A program made the position numbers and the translations under genes. A DNA stretch of 64,000 nucleotides from Rhodopseudomonas palustris (GTDB lineage Bacteria > Pseudomonadota > Alphaproteobacteria > Rhizobiales > Xanthobacteraceae): positions 1,798,001 through 1,862,000 of the forward strand of contig NZ_CP019966.1 of assembly GCF_003031265.1 (NCBI RefSeq), written 5' to 3'. Every line of letters begins with the position of its first letter. Position 1 is the stretch's first letter. This document shows positions 36,635-45,907 of the stretch, piece by piece. The notes below the pieces were generated by a model. The model ran no database searches. It was not told where the DNA came from and was given only the letters and a program-made list of their open reading frames with translations.

Positions 36635-36922
36635 GTGACAAAAACAACGCGTGACGTGTGTCTAGTGGAATTGTCGCGCCGCAACATGCTTCGGGTTGCG
36701 GCGGGAGCGGCTGGGGCGGTCGCGATTGTGGGGCTTGCTGCCAGTGAAGCACTTGCTTCGGACAAGATGGCCAAATCTGCGGCGCAGTATCAAGCCTCGC
36801 CGCACAGTGGGCAGTCTTGCGGAAAGTGTCAGAACTACATTGCGGCTTCCAGTAGCTGCAAGGTTGTTGACGGGCCTGTGAGTGCGAACGGCTGGTGCTC
36901 GCTGTTCGTCACCAAAGGCTGA
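36635..36922 (+). CDS. High-potential iron-sulfur protein (HiPIP), Tat-exported
   Basis: A 95-residue precursor of a small periplasmic [4Fe-4S] electron carrier. A twin-arginine signal (SRRNMLRVAAGAAGAVAIVG) ends near EALAS, leaving a mature protein of about 53 residues. The four cluster cysteines are in CGKC, SSCKVV and GWCSLF, with the family-typical QY..SP start and NGWC end. This is the short HiPIP class, to which PioC, the HiPIP of the R. palustris photoferrotrophy operon, also belongs. GTG 36635 has GGGAGG in front of it. It follows a FixK-type box and precedes the cytochrome-porin gene, so the two likely form an operon. Confidence 0.93.
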   Translation: MTKTTRDVCLVELSRRNMLRVAAGAAGAVAIVGLAASEALASDKMAKSAAQYQASPHSGQSCGKCQNYIAASSSCKVVDGPVSANGWCSLFVTKG

Positions 36923-36970
36923 TCTGTTTGTTGTGCCGAGCATGCTTGGCGAAAGGCGTTACACATCGAG

Positions 36971-36997
36971 CGGACGCAGCCGCGTTGGCTGCGTCCG
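36971..36997 (+). promoter_or_regulatory. Perfect hairpin between HiPIP and cytochrome-porin genes
   Basis: CGGACGCAGCC (36971-36981) and GGCTGCGTCCG (36987-36997) are perfect 11-base arms with a GCGTT loop. No T run follows. It could protect the upstream HiPIP message, attenuate read-through or mark a processing site, so that the HiPIP is made in excess of the membrane protein. Confidence 0.7.
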
Positions 36998-37031
36998 GAT
37001 TTGAACAGAATTGATTGTTTGGGGACGGGCT

Positions 37032-38687
37032 TTGAGCAGATTCAGCGATCGAGCGACACAATTCCTTGGCGGTATGGTTGCCTTTGCCGGCGGCGCGGTC
37101 ATCACCGGTGTAACGTTGGTGGTCACCCCGCCGACGGCGCAAGCGCTGCCGATCTTCGCCCGTCAGACCGGTCAACCCTGTGGTAACTGCCACACCGATG
37201 TGCTCGGTCTCACGCCATTCGGCCGTCGCTTCAAGCTCGGCGGTTACACGCTCGGCGGCGGGCCATTCCGCAAGACGCTTTTTCCGATCCCGCCTTCCGG
37301 CAAGGTGTTTCCGACGGCGGATGAACTCAAGTCGGTCCTTGTGCCGGGGACAGCATCTCAGGATGCTGTCGCCCAGCTTCGCTCTTATGCCCAGCAAACA
37401 ACGTCCGACGCGAAGTTGGCCAAGCCGGCCGCAACGCCAGAGCAGGCGATCACCGATGCGTTCGCGGCGGTGCAGAAGCCGGAGGAGGAGCCCGGCTGGT
37501 TTCCGCCGCTGGCCGTGATGCTGCTCGGCGGCTACACCCACACACAAGCGCCAGATCCGAATTGGACGCCCGGCGTCAATCACTGGAACGCCAACGACAA
37601 TACCGGTCTGGCGCAGGCGAGCCTGTTCGGCGGCGGTGCCATGAGTGACAATGTCGGCGTGTTCGCGCAGCTGACTTACAGTTTCCCGGCGATCGCGGAT
37701 GCGTCGGGCAAGTGGGGTTGGGACAATGTCGATGTCCGCTATGCGCAGTCAGGCCAGATCGGTGGCGTCGATGTGCTATTCGGTATCACCGCGCACAACA
37801 ATCCAACCGTGCAGGATGTGTGGAATACCGCGCCGGCCTGGACCCATCCGTACTTCACGACTCAGCTCGGCTTCACCGGCCCGGCGACGTCGACGGTGAT
37901 CGACGGCGCCTATTCGCAACGCGTTGCCGGCCTCGGCGGCTATCTGTTCATCAATGATCAGCTCTATCTCGAGGCCACCGGCTACAAGACCCTCGGCGTC
38001 GTGGCGCAGACCCGGCTCGGCGCCGATCCGCTCACCAGCCTCGGCCAGATCGCCGGCGTCGCCCCTTATGGCCGCGTTGCCTGGGAACAGCGGTTCGGCG
38101 ACCACAATCTGATGGTCGGCGGCTTCGCTAGCCGGTTCGAGATCGCGCCCTGGTCGGTGAGCGGCGTCCCTGTGCCGCTCGACACCACCGGCAATCTCGC
38201 CGACGTTCCATATGGAGCCACCAACAAGTACACCGACTTTGGTTTCGACACACAGTATCAGTATCGCGGCGACAATTACTGGGTGATCTTGAAGGGCGCG
38301 TATATCCGCGAGGAGCAGCGCTATGATGCCGGCTATATCGGCGGGATCGTTCCGGCGAACCTGACCAACTCGCTGAACACTTTGCGGGCCAGCTCGACTG
38401 TCGCGATCGGTAACGACAATCGGGTGGTTGCGACCGGCCAGTATTTCCGGACCTGGGGATCGCCCGACGCCAATCTTTACCAGGGAAATCAGGACAGCGT
38501 GCCGGATACCACAGGCTTCATGGCGGAACTAGCCTACCTGCCGTTCGGCTCGAGCCGTGCGCCGTACTGGCCCTGGTTCAACACCCGCATCGGCCTGCAG
38601 TATTTTTACTACACTAAATACAGCGGCGACACCGTCACGTCGCACGACAAGAACACCTTCATCGTCTATTCGACGATTTTGTTCTGA
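37032..38687 (+). CDS. Cyc2-like fused monoheme cytochrome-porin
   Basis: A 551-residue exported protein. A long signal peptide ends near TAQA-LPIF. The mature N-terminus reads FARQTGQPCGNCH, a single heme c site (Cys50, Cys53, His54 from TTG 37032), followed by LTPFGRRFKLGGY, the pattern seen in Cyc2 outer-membrane cytochromes. An ~85-residue Ala/Pro/Lys linker follows, then ~370 residues of alternating amphipathic strands ending in Phe, as expected of an outer-membrane barrel. Cyc2 oxidises extracellular Fe(II) and passes electrons inward. TTG 37032 has GGGGA 6 bases upstream; TTG 37011 is the alternative. It lies 109 bases after a HiPIP gene under a FixK-type box. Substrate and barrel strand count are inferred. 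The linker is longer than I expect for classical Cyc2. Confidence 0.78.
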   Translation: MSRFSDRATQFLGGMVAFAGGAVITGVTLVVTPPTAQALPIFARQTGQPCGNCHTDVLGLTPFGRRFKLGGYTLGGGPFRKTLFPIPPSGKVFPTADELKSVLVPGTASQDAVAQLRSYAQQTTSDAKLAKPAATPEQAITDAFAAVQKPEEEPGWFPPLAVMLLGGYTHTQAPDPNWTPGVNHWNANDNTGLAQASLFGGGAMSDNVGVFAQLTYSFPAIADASGKWGWDNVDVRYAQSGQIGGVDVLFGITAHNNPTVQDVWNTAPAWTHPYFTTQLGFTGPATSTVIDGAYSQRVAGLGGYLFINDQLYLEATGYKTLGVVAQTRLGADPLTSLGQIAGVAPYGRVAWEQRFGDHNLMVGGFASRFEIAPWSVSGVPVPLDTTGNLADVPYGATNKYTDFGFDTQYQYRGDNYWVILKGAYIREEQRYDAGYIGGIVPANLTNSLNTLRASSTVAIGNDNRVVATGQYFRTWGSPDANLYQGNQDSVPDTTGFMAELAYLPFGSSRAPYWPWFNTRIGLQYFYYTKYSGDTVTSHDKNTFIVYSTILF

Positions 38688-38739
38688 GGGTGCGCTGGTC
38701 GGGACACTGACCGGCTACAGGTGACTTGCATCGGGTTGG

Positions 38740-38822
38740 CGCGCCATCTGGGCTGGATGGCGCGTCGGGTAGAGTCTCCCTTGACTGAAGCTCCGGCGGT
38801 TCCGGGGCTTCCTTTGTTTTTG
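38740..38822 (+). terminator. Double hairpin terminator of the HiPIP operon
   Basis: A first hairpin CGCGCCATC/GATGGCGCG (38740-38764) is followed by GAAGCTCCGG-CGGTT-CCGGGGCTTC (38787-38811) and a CTTTGTTTTT tract. The second is a good intrinsic terminator. It isolates the HiPIP/cytochrome-porin pair as a two-gene unit. Confidence 0.8.
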
Positions 38823-38916
38823 ACGGCCGTCATCTTGGTGCGACGCGTAGCAAGTGTGGCGGGGTGCCCCGATCCGCTGCCAGAGCTTCATCTGAAGGAT
38901 ATAAAGTCGAAGCGGC

Positions 38917-39837
38917 CTAACCGCCCCGGAAATCCTGCGGCGTGAAGCCGATGTCGAGGATGCGCCATTCCCGGTACTTGTCGGCTGGCAGCATGGTGTA
39001 GGGCTGGCACGCTTCGAGGGCGGCGATGGCGCCCTTCATCAGCGCTGGGCCTTTGGCCGAGGCGCTGGCCTCGATCAGGAACGGCTCCTGCGCGAGCCGG
39101 CCGTCCGGCGTCAGGCCCACCCGGATCACGATCTTGACGTTGTCGGACGGCGACAGGCCCGCCGGCAGCGCCGCGCAGGCTTTCAGCCGCTTGCGCAGGG
39201 CTGCCACCGCATCGGCGCTGATATTGGCGACGGTCTCGGCCGGCGCGTCGAAGCCCCCTTCGGCCGGCAGCCCGAGCGCCACCGAGTATTTCACGGTGAT
39301 GTCCGGCTCCTGCGGAATCGCCGGCGGATAGGGTGCAGCCGCCGCTCCCTGCGGGGCCGGCTGAGGCTGCGGGGCGGGCTGGGGTTGCGGCGGAGGCGTC
39401 GGCGCCTGGGCGCTCTGCTGCGGTGGCTGAGGGGCGGGAGCCGGAGGCTTGGTCTCGGCCGGTTGCTGCTTGGCTGTGGGGGCGGGCTGCTGTGTGGGCT
39501 GTTCGGTGGGCGTTTGCGACACCTCTAAATTCGGCGTCGGCTGCTCGACCGGCTTCGGCTCGGGCTCCTTCTCTGGGACCGGCGGCGGGGCTTCGTCGGC
39601 GGTCACCACCTCGACTTCGATCCGCTGTTCCGGCACCTCGGCGAACGGGTGGACCTCGGCGAGCAGCAGGACCGTGCCGACCAGCACGACATGCGCCAGC
39701 ACCGAGACGGCGGCGCCGGCCCGGTGGGAGGTGGATGACGAGGTGGGATCAGAACCGGGCCGCATCGCCGCCAGCATAGCGCGGCAGGACGTCGGAGCGG
39801 AGTCGTTCTTGGCGGCCCGCGGTGGATCAGAGGTCAC
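38917..39837 (-). CDS. TonB/TolA-like envelope energy transducer
   Basis: A 306-residue protein with one membrane anchor (~residues 45-62, VSVLAHVVLVGTVLLLAEV), a long Pro/Gln/Glu-rich periplasmic spacer (~75-175) and a C-terminal TonB/TolA-type domain (KIVIRVGLTPDGRLAQEP, ALEACQPYTMLP, YREW). It would link the proton motive force to the outer membrane or to the Tol-Pal complex. No exbBD or tolQR gene is adjacent, so TonB versus TolA cannot be decided. The GTG start at 39837 is uncertain; two ATG codons at residues 21 and 25 are alternatives closer to the anchor. Confidence 0.75.
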   Translation of the reverse strand: MTSDPPRAAKNDSAPTSCRAMLAAMRPGSDPTSSSTSHRAGAAVSVLAHVVLVGTVLLLAEVHPFAEVPEQRIEVEVVTADEAPPPVPEKEPEPKPVEQPTPNLEVSQTPTEQPTQQPAPTAKQQPAETKPPAPAPQPPQQSAQAPTPPPQPQPAPQPQPAPQGAAAAPYPPAIPQEPDITVKYSVALGLPAEGGFDAPAETVANISADAVAALRKRLKACAALPAGLSPSDNVKIVIRVGLTPDGRLAQEPFLIEASASAKGPALMKGAIAALEACQPYTMLPADKYREWRILDIGFTPQDFRGG

Positions 39838-39881
39838 ACCCCCGCCGGCAGGCGGCGGAGGTGTGGAAAGATCGGAGCGGC

Positions 39882-41438
39882 TCAGGCCGTCGCGGCGGCG
39901 GCCTTAGGCTGCGAGGGCCAGTAGCGGTCCTTGAGGTGACGCTTGACCAGCTTGCCGGTCGGGGTGCGCGGCAGCTCGGCCTCGAAGTCGACCGAGCGCG
40001 GGCACTTGATCGGCGACAGCCGCTCGCGGCAGAACGCGATCAGCTCGGCCGCCCGCTCGCTGCTCGGAGCGGTGCCGTCACGGAGCTGCACCACTGCCTT
40101 GACCTCTTCGCCCATCTCCGCGTTCGGCACGCCGAACACCGCGACGTCGGCGACGTCCGGATGGGTCAGCAGCACGTCCTCGGTCTCCTGCGGGTAGATG
40201 TTCACGCCGCCCGAGATGATCATGTAGCTCTTGCGGTCGGTGAGATACAGGAAGCCCTCGTCGTCGAGATAACCGACGTCGCCGAGCGTGGACCAGCCTT
40301 TCTCGTTGTAGGCCTTCTTGGTCTTATCCGGATCGTTGTGATAGCTGAACGACGGCGCGTCGGCGAAGTACACGGTGCCGATCTCGCCGATCGGCTGCTC
40401 GTCGCCTTCGTCGTCGAGGATCTTGATGGTGCCGACCACCGCCTTGCCGACCGTGCCGCGATGCGCCAGCCATTGCTGCGAGGTCGAGACCGTGACGCCG
40501 TTGCCTTCGGAGCCGGCATAGTACTCGATCAGGATCGGTCCCCACCACTCGATCATTTTGGCTTTGACGTCGACCGGGCATGGCGCAGCGGCGTGGATCG
40601 CGCCCTTGAGCGTCGACACGTCATAGCGGCTACGGACCTCGTCGGGCAGCTTCAGCATGCGCACGAACATCGTCGGCACCAGCTGCGACTGCGTTACCTT
40701 GTACTTCTCGACCAGCGCCAGGAACTGCTCGGCGTCGAAATGCTCCATGATGATCGAGGTGCCGCCGAGCGTGGTCGCCATCATGTTGAAGCGCAGGGGA
40801 GCGGCGTGGTACAGCGGCGCCGGCGACAGATAGATGCTCTCGGCGTTCATGCCGCACATCTTCTCGCACAGCAGGCGCAGGAACGGGCTCGGCACGTCGA
40901 TGGCATTGCCTTCGAATTCGCGCTTGATGCCCTTCGGCCGGCCGGTGGTGCCGGAGGAATACAGCATGTCGTAGCCGGCGACCTCGTCGGCGATCGGCGT
41001 GGTCGGCTGCGCGGCGGTTTCCTGCTCCCACGAGCGGAAGCCGGCGATCGGCGCATCGACCATGTAATACAGCGGCGCGCCCGGCGCGTCCGACAGCAGC
41101 GACTTCATCGTCTCGCTGCCCTGGGCCGAGGTGATCACCACCTTGGCGCCGCAGTCCTGCACGATGTAGCCGATCTCGTCCTTGGTCAGGTAGCGGCTGA
41201 TCGCGGTGTAATACAGGCCCGCGCGCTGCGCCGCCCAGCAGATCTCCATGAACGCCAGCCGGTTTTCCATCAGCAGCGCGATGTGATCGCCGGCCTTCAG
41301 CCCCAGCGACCGGAACAGATGCGCGCCCTGATTGGAGCGCTCATCGAGCTGCCGATAGGTGAGGGCCTGGCCGGTCGAAGCCATCCGGTAGGCGACTTTG
41401 TCGGGATTGGTCTTGGCGTGAATCGACGGATGGGTCAT
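39882..41438 (-). CDS. AMP-forming acyl-CoA synthetase
   Basis: A 518-residue ANL-family ligase that activates a carboxylic acid to its CoA ester through an acyl-AMP. The P-loop is LYSSGTTGRPKGIKR, followed by EYYAGSEGNG, the adenylate Asp in STLGDVGYLD, DRKSYMIISGGVNIYP and the catalytic Lys in TPTGKLVKRHL. ATG 41438 has GAGGAAA upstream and fits the family; the longer frame to 41555 runs through a repeat element and is rejected. It is followed upstream by the thiolase gene on the same strand, likely one operon for degrading an acid. The substrate is unknown. Confidence 0.92.
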   Translation of the reverse strand: MTHPSIHAKTNPDKVAYRMASTGQALTYRQLDERSNQGAHLFRSLGLKAGDHIALLMENRLAFMEICWAAQRAGLYYTAISRYLTKDEIGYIVQDCGAKVVITSAQGSETMKSLLSDAPGAPLYYMVDAPIAGFRSWEQETAAQPTTPIADEVAGYDMLYSSGTTGRPKGIKREFEGNAIDVPSPFLRLLCEKMCGMNAESIYLSPAPLYHAAPLRFNMMATTLGGTSIIMEHFDAEQFLALVEKYKVTQSQLVPTMFVRMLKLPDEVRSRYDVSTLKGAIHAAAPCPVDVKAKMIEWWGPILIEYYAGSEGNGVTVSTSQQWLAHRGTVGKAVVGTIKILDDEGDEQPIGEIGTVYFADAPSFSYHNDPDKTKKAYNEKGWSTLGDVGYLDDEGFLYLTDRKSYMIISGGVNIYPQETEDVLLTHPDVADVAVFGVPNAEMGEEVKAVVQLRDGTAPSSERAAELIAFCRERLSPIKCPRSVDFEAELPRTPTGKLVKRHLKDRYWPSQPKAAAATA

Positions 41439-41495
41439 GCGGAAAGTTTCCTCTCGGTGATGCGGCGGATTGGCTCCGCTCTGTCGGGCACTGAA

Positions 41496-41610
41496 CCTCA
41501 TGGTGAGGAGCGCGCCGTTCGGCGCGCGTCTCGAACCATGGGGTCTAGGGCTCATCCTTCGAGACGCCCGGCTCAGCCCTTCGGGCTGTGCCCGGCTCCT
41601 CAGGATGAGG
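41496..41610. repeat. Palindromic repeat, family C
   Basis: It starts CCTCATGGTGAGGAGCGC and ends GGCTCCTCAGGATGAGG, with inner halves GTCTCGAACCATG and CATCCTTCGAGACG. A related element is at 56252-56340. Confidence 0.85.
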
Positions 41611-41627
41611 TCTGCTGCTTGGTGTCT

Positions 41628-42803
<1,176 letters not shown>

Positions 42804-42904
42804 GTGTTCTCTCCCTGAAAATGGTTGTTGGGTACGGGTTTCGGACCGCCGCGATTTAAGTGGTGGGGGAGGATTTAGTCAATCGATCAATTAACGCTTG
42901 AGCC

Positions 42905-43612
42905 ATGTCAAACGATGCTGTAAGTCCGACAGCAATGGCAGCGCATCTCAACCATTCTGCGGCTACTAAAGTACCGGCGGCGAAAAACTCCACCGCCGAG
43001 AAGCTGTTGGTTGCCGCCGGCGAATTGATGATCGAGCGTAACTCGGTCGAGATCTCGCTGGCCGATATCGCGCAGAAGTCCGGCGTCAACGCCGCGCTGG
43101 TGAAGTATCACTTCGGTAACAAGGACGGTCTGCTTCTGGCGCTGCTCGAGCGCGATGCGTCGAACGAAATGACGCATCTGGATTTCCTGCTGACGCAGCC
43201 GTTGTCGCCGACCACCAAGATGAAGCTGCACATCGCCGGCATCATCAAGGCGTATCACCAGTTTCCGTATCTGAACCGGCTGATCCATTACTTGCTGCAC
43301 GGTTCGAATCGCGAAGCCGCCGACGAGGTCACCAAGTTCTTCGTCGGGCCGCTGCTCGATTTTCATCGCCGGCTGCTGGCGGAGGGTGTCGCCACCGGCG
43401 ACTTCCGCGAGGTCGATCCGGTGCTGTTCTACACCACGCTGATCGGCGCCTGTGACCATCTGTTTTTCGGTCGGCAGACCATGATGCGTGCGGCCGGCGT
43501 CGGTCCGGTGACTGAAGAAGTCTGCCGCGCCTATGTGGCGCATATCGAAAAGATCGTCCTCGGTGGGTTGCTGTCGAACAGAGCGCGTCAGCCTTCCGCC
43601 GCCGGATCCTGA
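42905..43612 (+). CDS. TetR-family transcriptional regulator
   Basis: A 235-residue regulator. A ~30-residue N-terminal extension precedes the TetR helix-turn-helix (residues ~28-75: EKLLVAAGELMIERNSVEISLADIA, then VNAALVKYHFGNKDGLL). The C-terminal ligand domain has the MTHLDFLL and YLNRLIHYLLHG segments. Divergence from the thiolase gene and the catabolic surroundings suggest it senses a CoA ester. An imperfect palindrome, TTAGTCAAT-CG-ATCAATTAA, lies at about 42875-42895 between the two starts and is a possible binding site. Confidence 0.92.
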   Translation: MSNDAVSPTAMAAHLNHSAATKVPAAKNSTAEKLLVAAGELMIERNSVEISLADIAQKSGVNAALVKYHFGNKDGLLLALLERDASNEMTHLDFLLTQPLSPTTKMKLHIAGIIKAYHQFPYLNRLIHYLLHGSNREAADEVTKFFVGPLLDFHRRLLAEGVATGDFREVDPVLFYTTLIGACDHLFFGRQTMMRAAGVGPVTEEVCRAYVAHIEKIVLGGLLSNRARQPSAAGS

Positions 43613-44070
43613 GCTAACAAAAAGAAGAAACGACCCCACCCAACTACAGAGACCTTTCAATCAAGACCGGGACAAGCCAAGGAAAATCCGAACAAAAACC
43701 AATAACGCCCAAGGACCAGTTCACGGAACCTGCCCGCAAGAAGGTAGGCGGAATGGAGCTTCAGGCACCCCCGGGAAATTGTTCGTGTCTCTATAAAAAG
43801 AAAACGCCAGGAAACGCCCAAGCAATCTGTCGGAACGCGAGCTCAACGAAACGCCACCCAAGGAGAGACCTCGAGCCGGATCGGTAGCGGACCAAGTCGC
43901 GACCTTTTGCCGGCCTCAACGATCGGGGAAACGCCCAAGGGGCTGTTGAAGGCCCGGACCAACAGCGCAATAACCACGCGGGACGCGTCGGCCCGACCGC
44001 TCTTAAAAGGCGGCGAGCGGTGTCGTCCGAGACCAAGCTTCAAGAAAGCGCCCAAGGAAAGGGATATCCA
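43613..44070 (+). promoter_or_regulatory. 458-base leader with repeated CCCAAGG motif
   Basis: No gene is seen here. The + strand carries a recurring motif close to AACGCCCAAGG, at 43704-43714, 43812-43822, 43849-43865 (variant with an inserted CAC), 43929-43940 and 44045-44056, plus a relative GCCAAGGA near 43675. The last copy overlaps the ribosome site of the SDR gene. The region is A-rich and poor in T on this strand, as many structured or RNA-bound leaders are. It may be the 5' leader of the SDR transcript or a small RNA gene. Confidence 0.5.
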
Positions 44071-44829
44071 ATGCAGTTGAAAGACGTCTCCGTTCTCATC
44101 ACCGGCGGTGGTTCGGGGCTCGGCGCCGCGACCGCGCGGGCGATGGCCGCCAAGGGCGCCAAGGTCGCCGTGCTCGACATGAACAAGGACAATGCCGAAA
44201 AGGTCGCTGCCGAGATCGGTGGCGTTGCCTGCGTCGGCGACGTGTCGCAGGAAGCGCCGGTCAAGGAGGCGATCGCCAAGGCTGAAGCCGCGCACGGCAT
44301 CGTCCGCGTGCTCGTCAATTGCGCCGGCATCGGCGGCGCGGTGAAGACCGTTAGCAAGAACGGCGCCTATCCGCTCGACCACTTCTCGCGCATCATCAAC
44401 GTCAACCTGATCGGCAGCTTCAACTGCATTCGTCTCGTCGCCGAGCGCATGCAGAGCGCGCCGACCATCGGCGAAGAGCGCGGCGTCTGCATCAACACCG
44501 CCTCGGTGGCGGCGTTCGACGGTCAGATCGGCCAGGCCGCTTACTCCGCCTCGAAGGGCGGTATCGTCGGCATGACCCTGCCGGTGGCGCGCGACCTCGC
44601 GTCCATGAACATCCGCGTCATGACCATTGCGCCGGGCCTGTTCCTCACCCCGCTGCTGATGGGCCTGTCGGAAGACGCCCGCAAGAGCCTCGGCGCCCAG
44701 GTGCCGCATCCGGCCCGCCTCGGCGATCCGTCGGAATATGCGTCGCTCGCGGTGCAGATCGTCGAGAACCCGATGCTGAACGGCGAGACCATCCGTCTCG
44801 ACGGCGCCATCCGCATGGCGCCGCGCTAA
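44071..44829 (+). CDS. SDR, probable 3-hydroxyacyl-CoA dehydrogenase
   Basis: A 252-residue short-chain dehydrogenase resembling type II 3-hydroxyacyl-CoA dehydrogenases (HSD17B10-like). Motifs are ITGGGSGLG for NAD, the Ser in [17 protein letters not shown] for the catalytic Tyr-Lys, and the [10 protein letters not shown] segment. The [26 protein letters not shown] stretch is characteristic of that group. ATG 44071 has AAGGAAAGGG upstream. It would perform the third beta-oxidation step for the nearby hydratase and thiolase. Confidence 0.9.
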   Translation: MQLKDVSVLITGGGSGLGAATARAMAAKGAKVAVLDMNKDNAEKVAAEIGGVACVGDVSQEAPVKEAIAKAEAAHGIVRVLVNCAGIGGAVKTVSKNGAYPLDHFSRIINVNLIGSFNCIRLVAERMQSAPTIGEERGVCINTASVAAFDGQIGQAAYSASKGGIVGMTLPVARDLASMNIRVMTIAPGLFLTPLLMGLSEDARKSLGAQVPHPARLGDPSEYASLAVQIVENPMLNGETIRLDGAIRMAPR

Positions 44830-44838
44830 ACGCGCACT

Positions 44839-44870
44839 TCTCACCCTTTCCGTTTCGGGAGAGGGTGAGA
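44839..44870 (+). terminator. Hairpin after the SDR gene
   Basis: TCTCACCCT (44839-44847) and AGGGTGAGA (44862-44870) form perfect 9-base arms with an inner TTCCG/CGGGA part. Only a short T-rich tail follows. This sequence type also occurs as a dispersed repeat in related genomes, so it may be either. Confidence 0.5.
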
Positions 44871-45050
44871 TCTTCGACCTCCGCCGCGTGTAGTTTGTCA
44901 CATAGCGACGATCTCTCGCGTGGCGGAATTCGAAGCGCAGGACTGTTTCTTTCCCTGTATTTGGGAGGGGAGCGACTATCGCCGAAACGGCGATCCGATT
45001 AAACGTCGCAGCAGCGGTGTATAAGAACAAGAACTAACGGGAGTGATGGC

Positions 45051-45857
45051 GTGACCGAGGCCTTGCTGGTCGATCATCGTGACGGGGTCGATTGGGTCAC
45101 GCTCAATCGGCCGGATAGCCTCAATGCTCTCGATCCCGGCCTGATCGACGCGCTCAACGACTATTTTGGCCGCCTGCAGCGCGATCGGACGACGCGCGTC
45201 GTCGTGCTGAAAGGCGCAGGCGCCAATTTCTGCGCCGGCCTCGATCTCAAACATGCGATGGCGCGCCGCGCCGGTGAGAACGCCACGCCCGGCGTCACCG
45301 AGTCGCTGGATTCGCAGCGCCGGATCGCCGACATCGTGATGCTGATGCGCCGCTGCCCGCAGCCGATCATCTCGCTGATCCGCGGCGCCGCGGCCGGCGG
45401 CGGCTTTGCGCTGGCGCTGGCTTCCGACGTCCGCATCGCTGGACGCAGCGCGCGGATGAACTGCGCCTTCATCAAGCTCGGCCTTGGCGGCTGCGATATC
45501 GGCACCAGCTACTTTTTGCCGCGCCTCGTTGGCGTCTCGGTGGCGTCCGAACTGATCCTCACCGGCCGCTTCATCGGCGCCGAGCGCGCGCTGATGACCG
45601 GACTGGTTTCCGAACTGGTGGAAGACGATCAGCTCGAAGCCGCGGCGCAGCCGTTCGTCGATGCGATGATGGCGGCGTCGCCGGTCGGTTTGCGACTGTC
45701 GAAGGAGTGCCTCAACATGGCGGTGGATGCCGGCTCGATCGAGCAGGTGATCGCGATGGAGGATCGCAACCAGGTGCTGTGTTCGCGCTCGGAGGATTTC
45801 AAGGAAGGCGTCGCCGCGTTCCTCGAGAAGCGCAAGCCGGTCTACGGCAACCGCTGA
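45051..45857 (+). CDS. Enoyl-CoA hydratase/isomerase (crotonase) family
   Basis: A 268-residue crotonase-fold protein. The oxyanion-hole segments GANFCAGLDLKHA and RGAAAGGGFALALASD are clear. The two glutamates of classical hydratases are not at their usual places: GGGCELA reads GGGFALA and the PEI position reads AFI, whereas an Asp is kept in GGCDIGTSYFLPRL. This suggests an isomerase or another crotonase reaction instead of simple hydration. GTG 45051 has GGGAG 7 bases upstream. It is 50 bases before the ligase gene and likely in its operon. Confidence 0.88.
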   Translation: MTEALLVDHRDGVDWVTLNRPDSLNALDPGLIDALNDYFGRLQRDRTTRVVVLKGAGANFCAGLDLKHAMARRAGENATPGVTESLDSQRRIADIVMLMRRCPQPIISLIRGAAAGGGFALALASDVRIAGRSARMNCAFIKLGLGGCDIGTSYFLPRLVGVSVASELILTGRFIGAERALMTGLVSELVEDDQLEAAAQPFVDAMMAASPVGLRLSKECLNMAVDAGSIEQVIAMEDRNQVLCSRSEDFKEGVAAFLEKRKPVYGNR

Positions 45858-45907
45858 CCAATTCAACGTTGGCCCGGCAAGAGGCCGAGAAAACGGGAGA
45901 ACACCAG

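Noticed and set aside
36635..38687. Reading the HiPIP and cytochrome-porin pair as the pioABC operon
   Set aside because: There is no decaheme cytochrome gene and no separate porin gene; the heme site and barrel are in one protein and the order is HiPIP first.
43843..45030. A 395-codon minus-strand frame covering the CCCAAGG leader and the SDR gene
   Set aside because: It is antisense to an intact SDR gene, and its product is Arg/His/Asp-rich with no recognisable domain.
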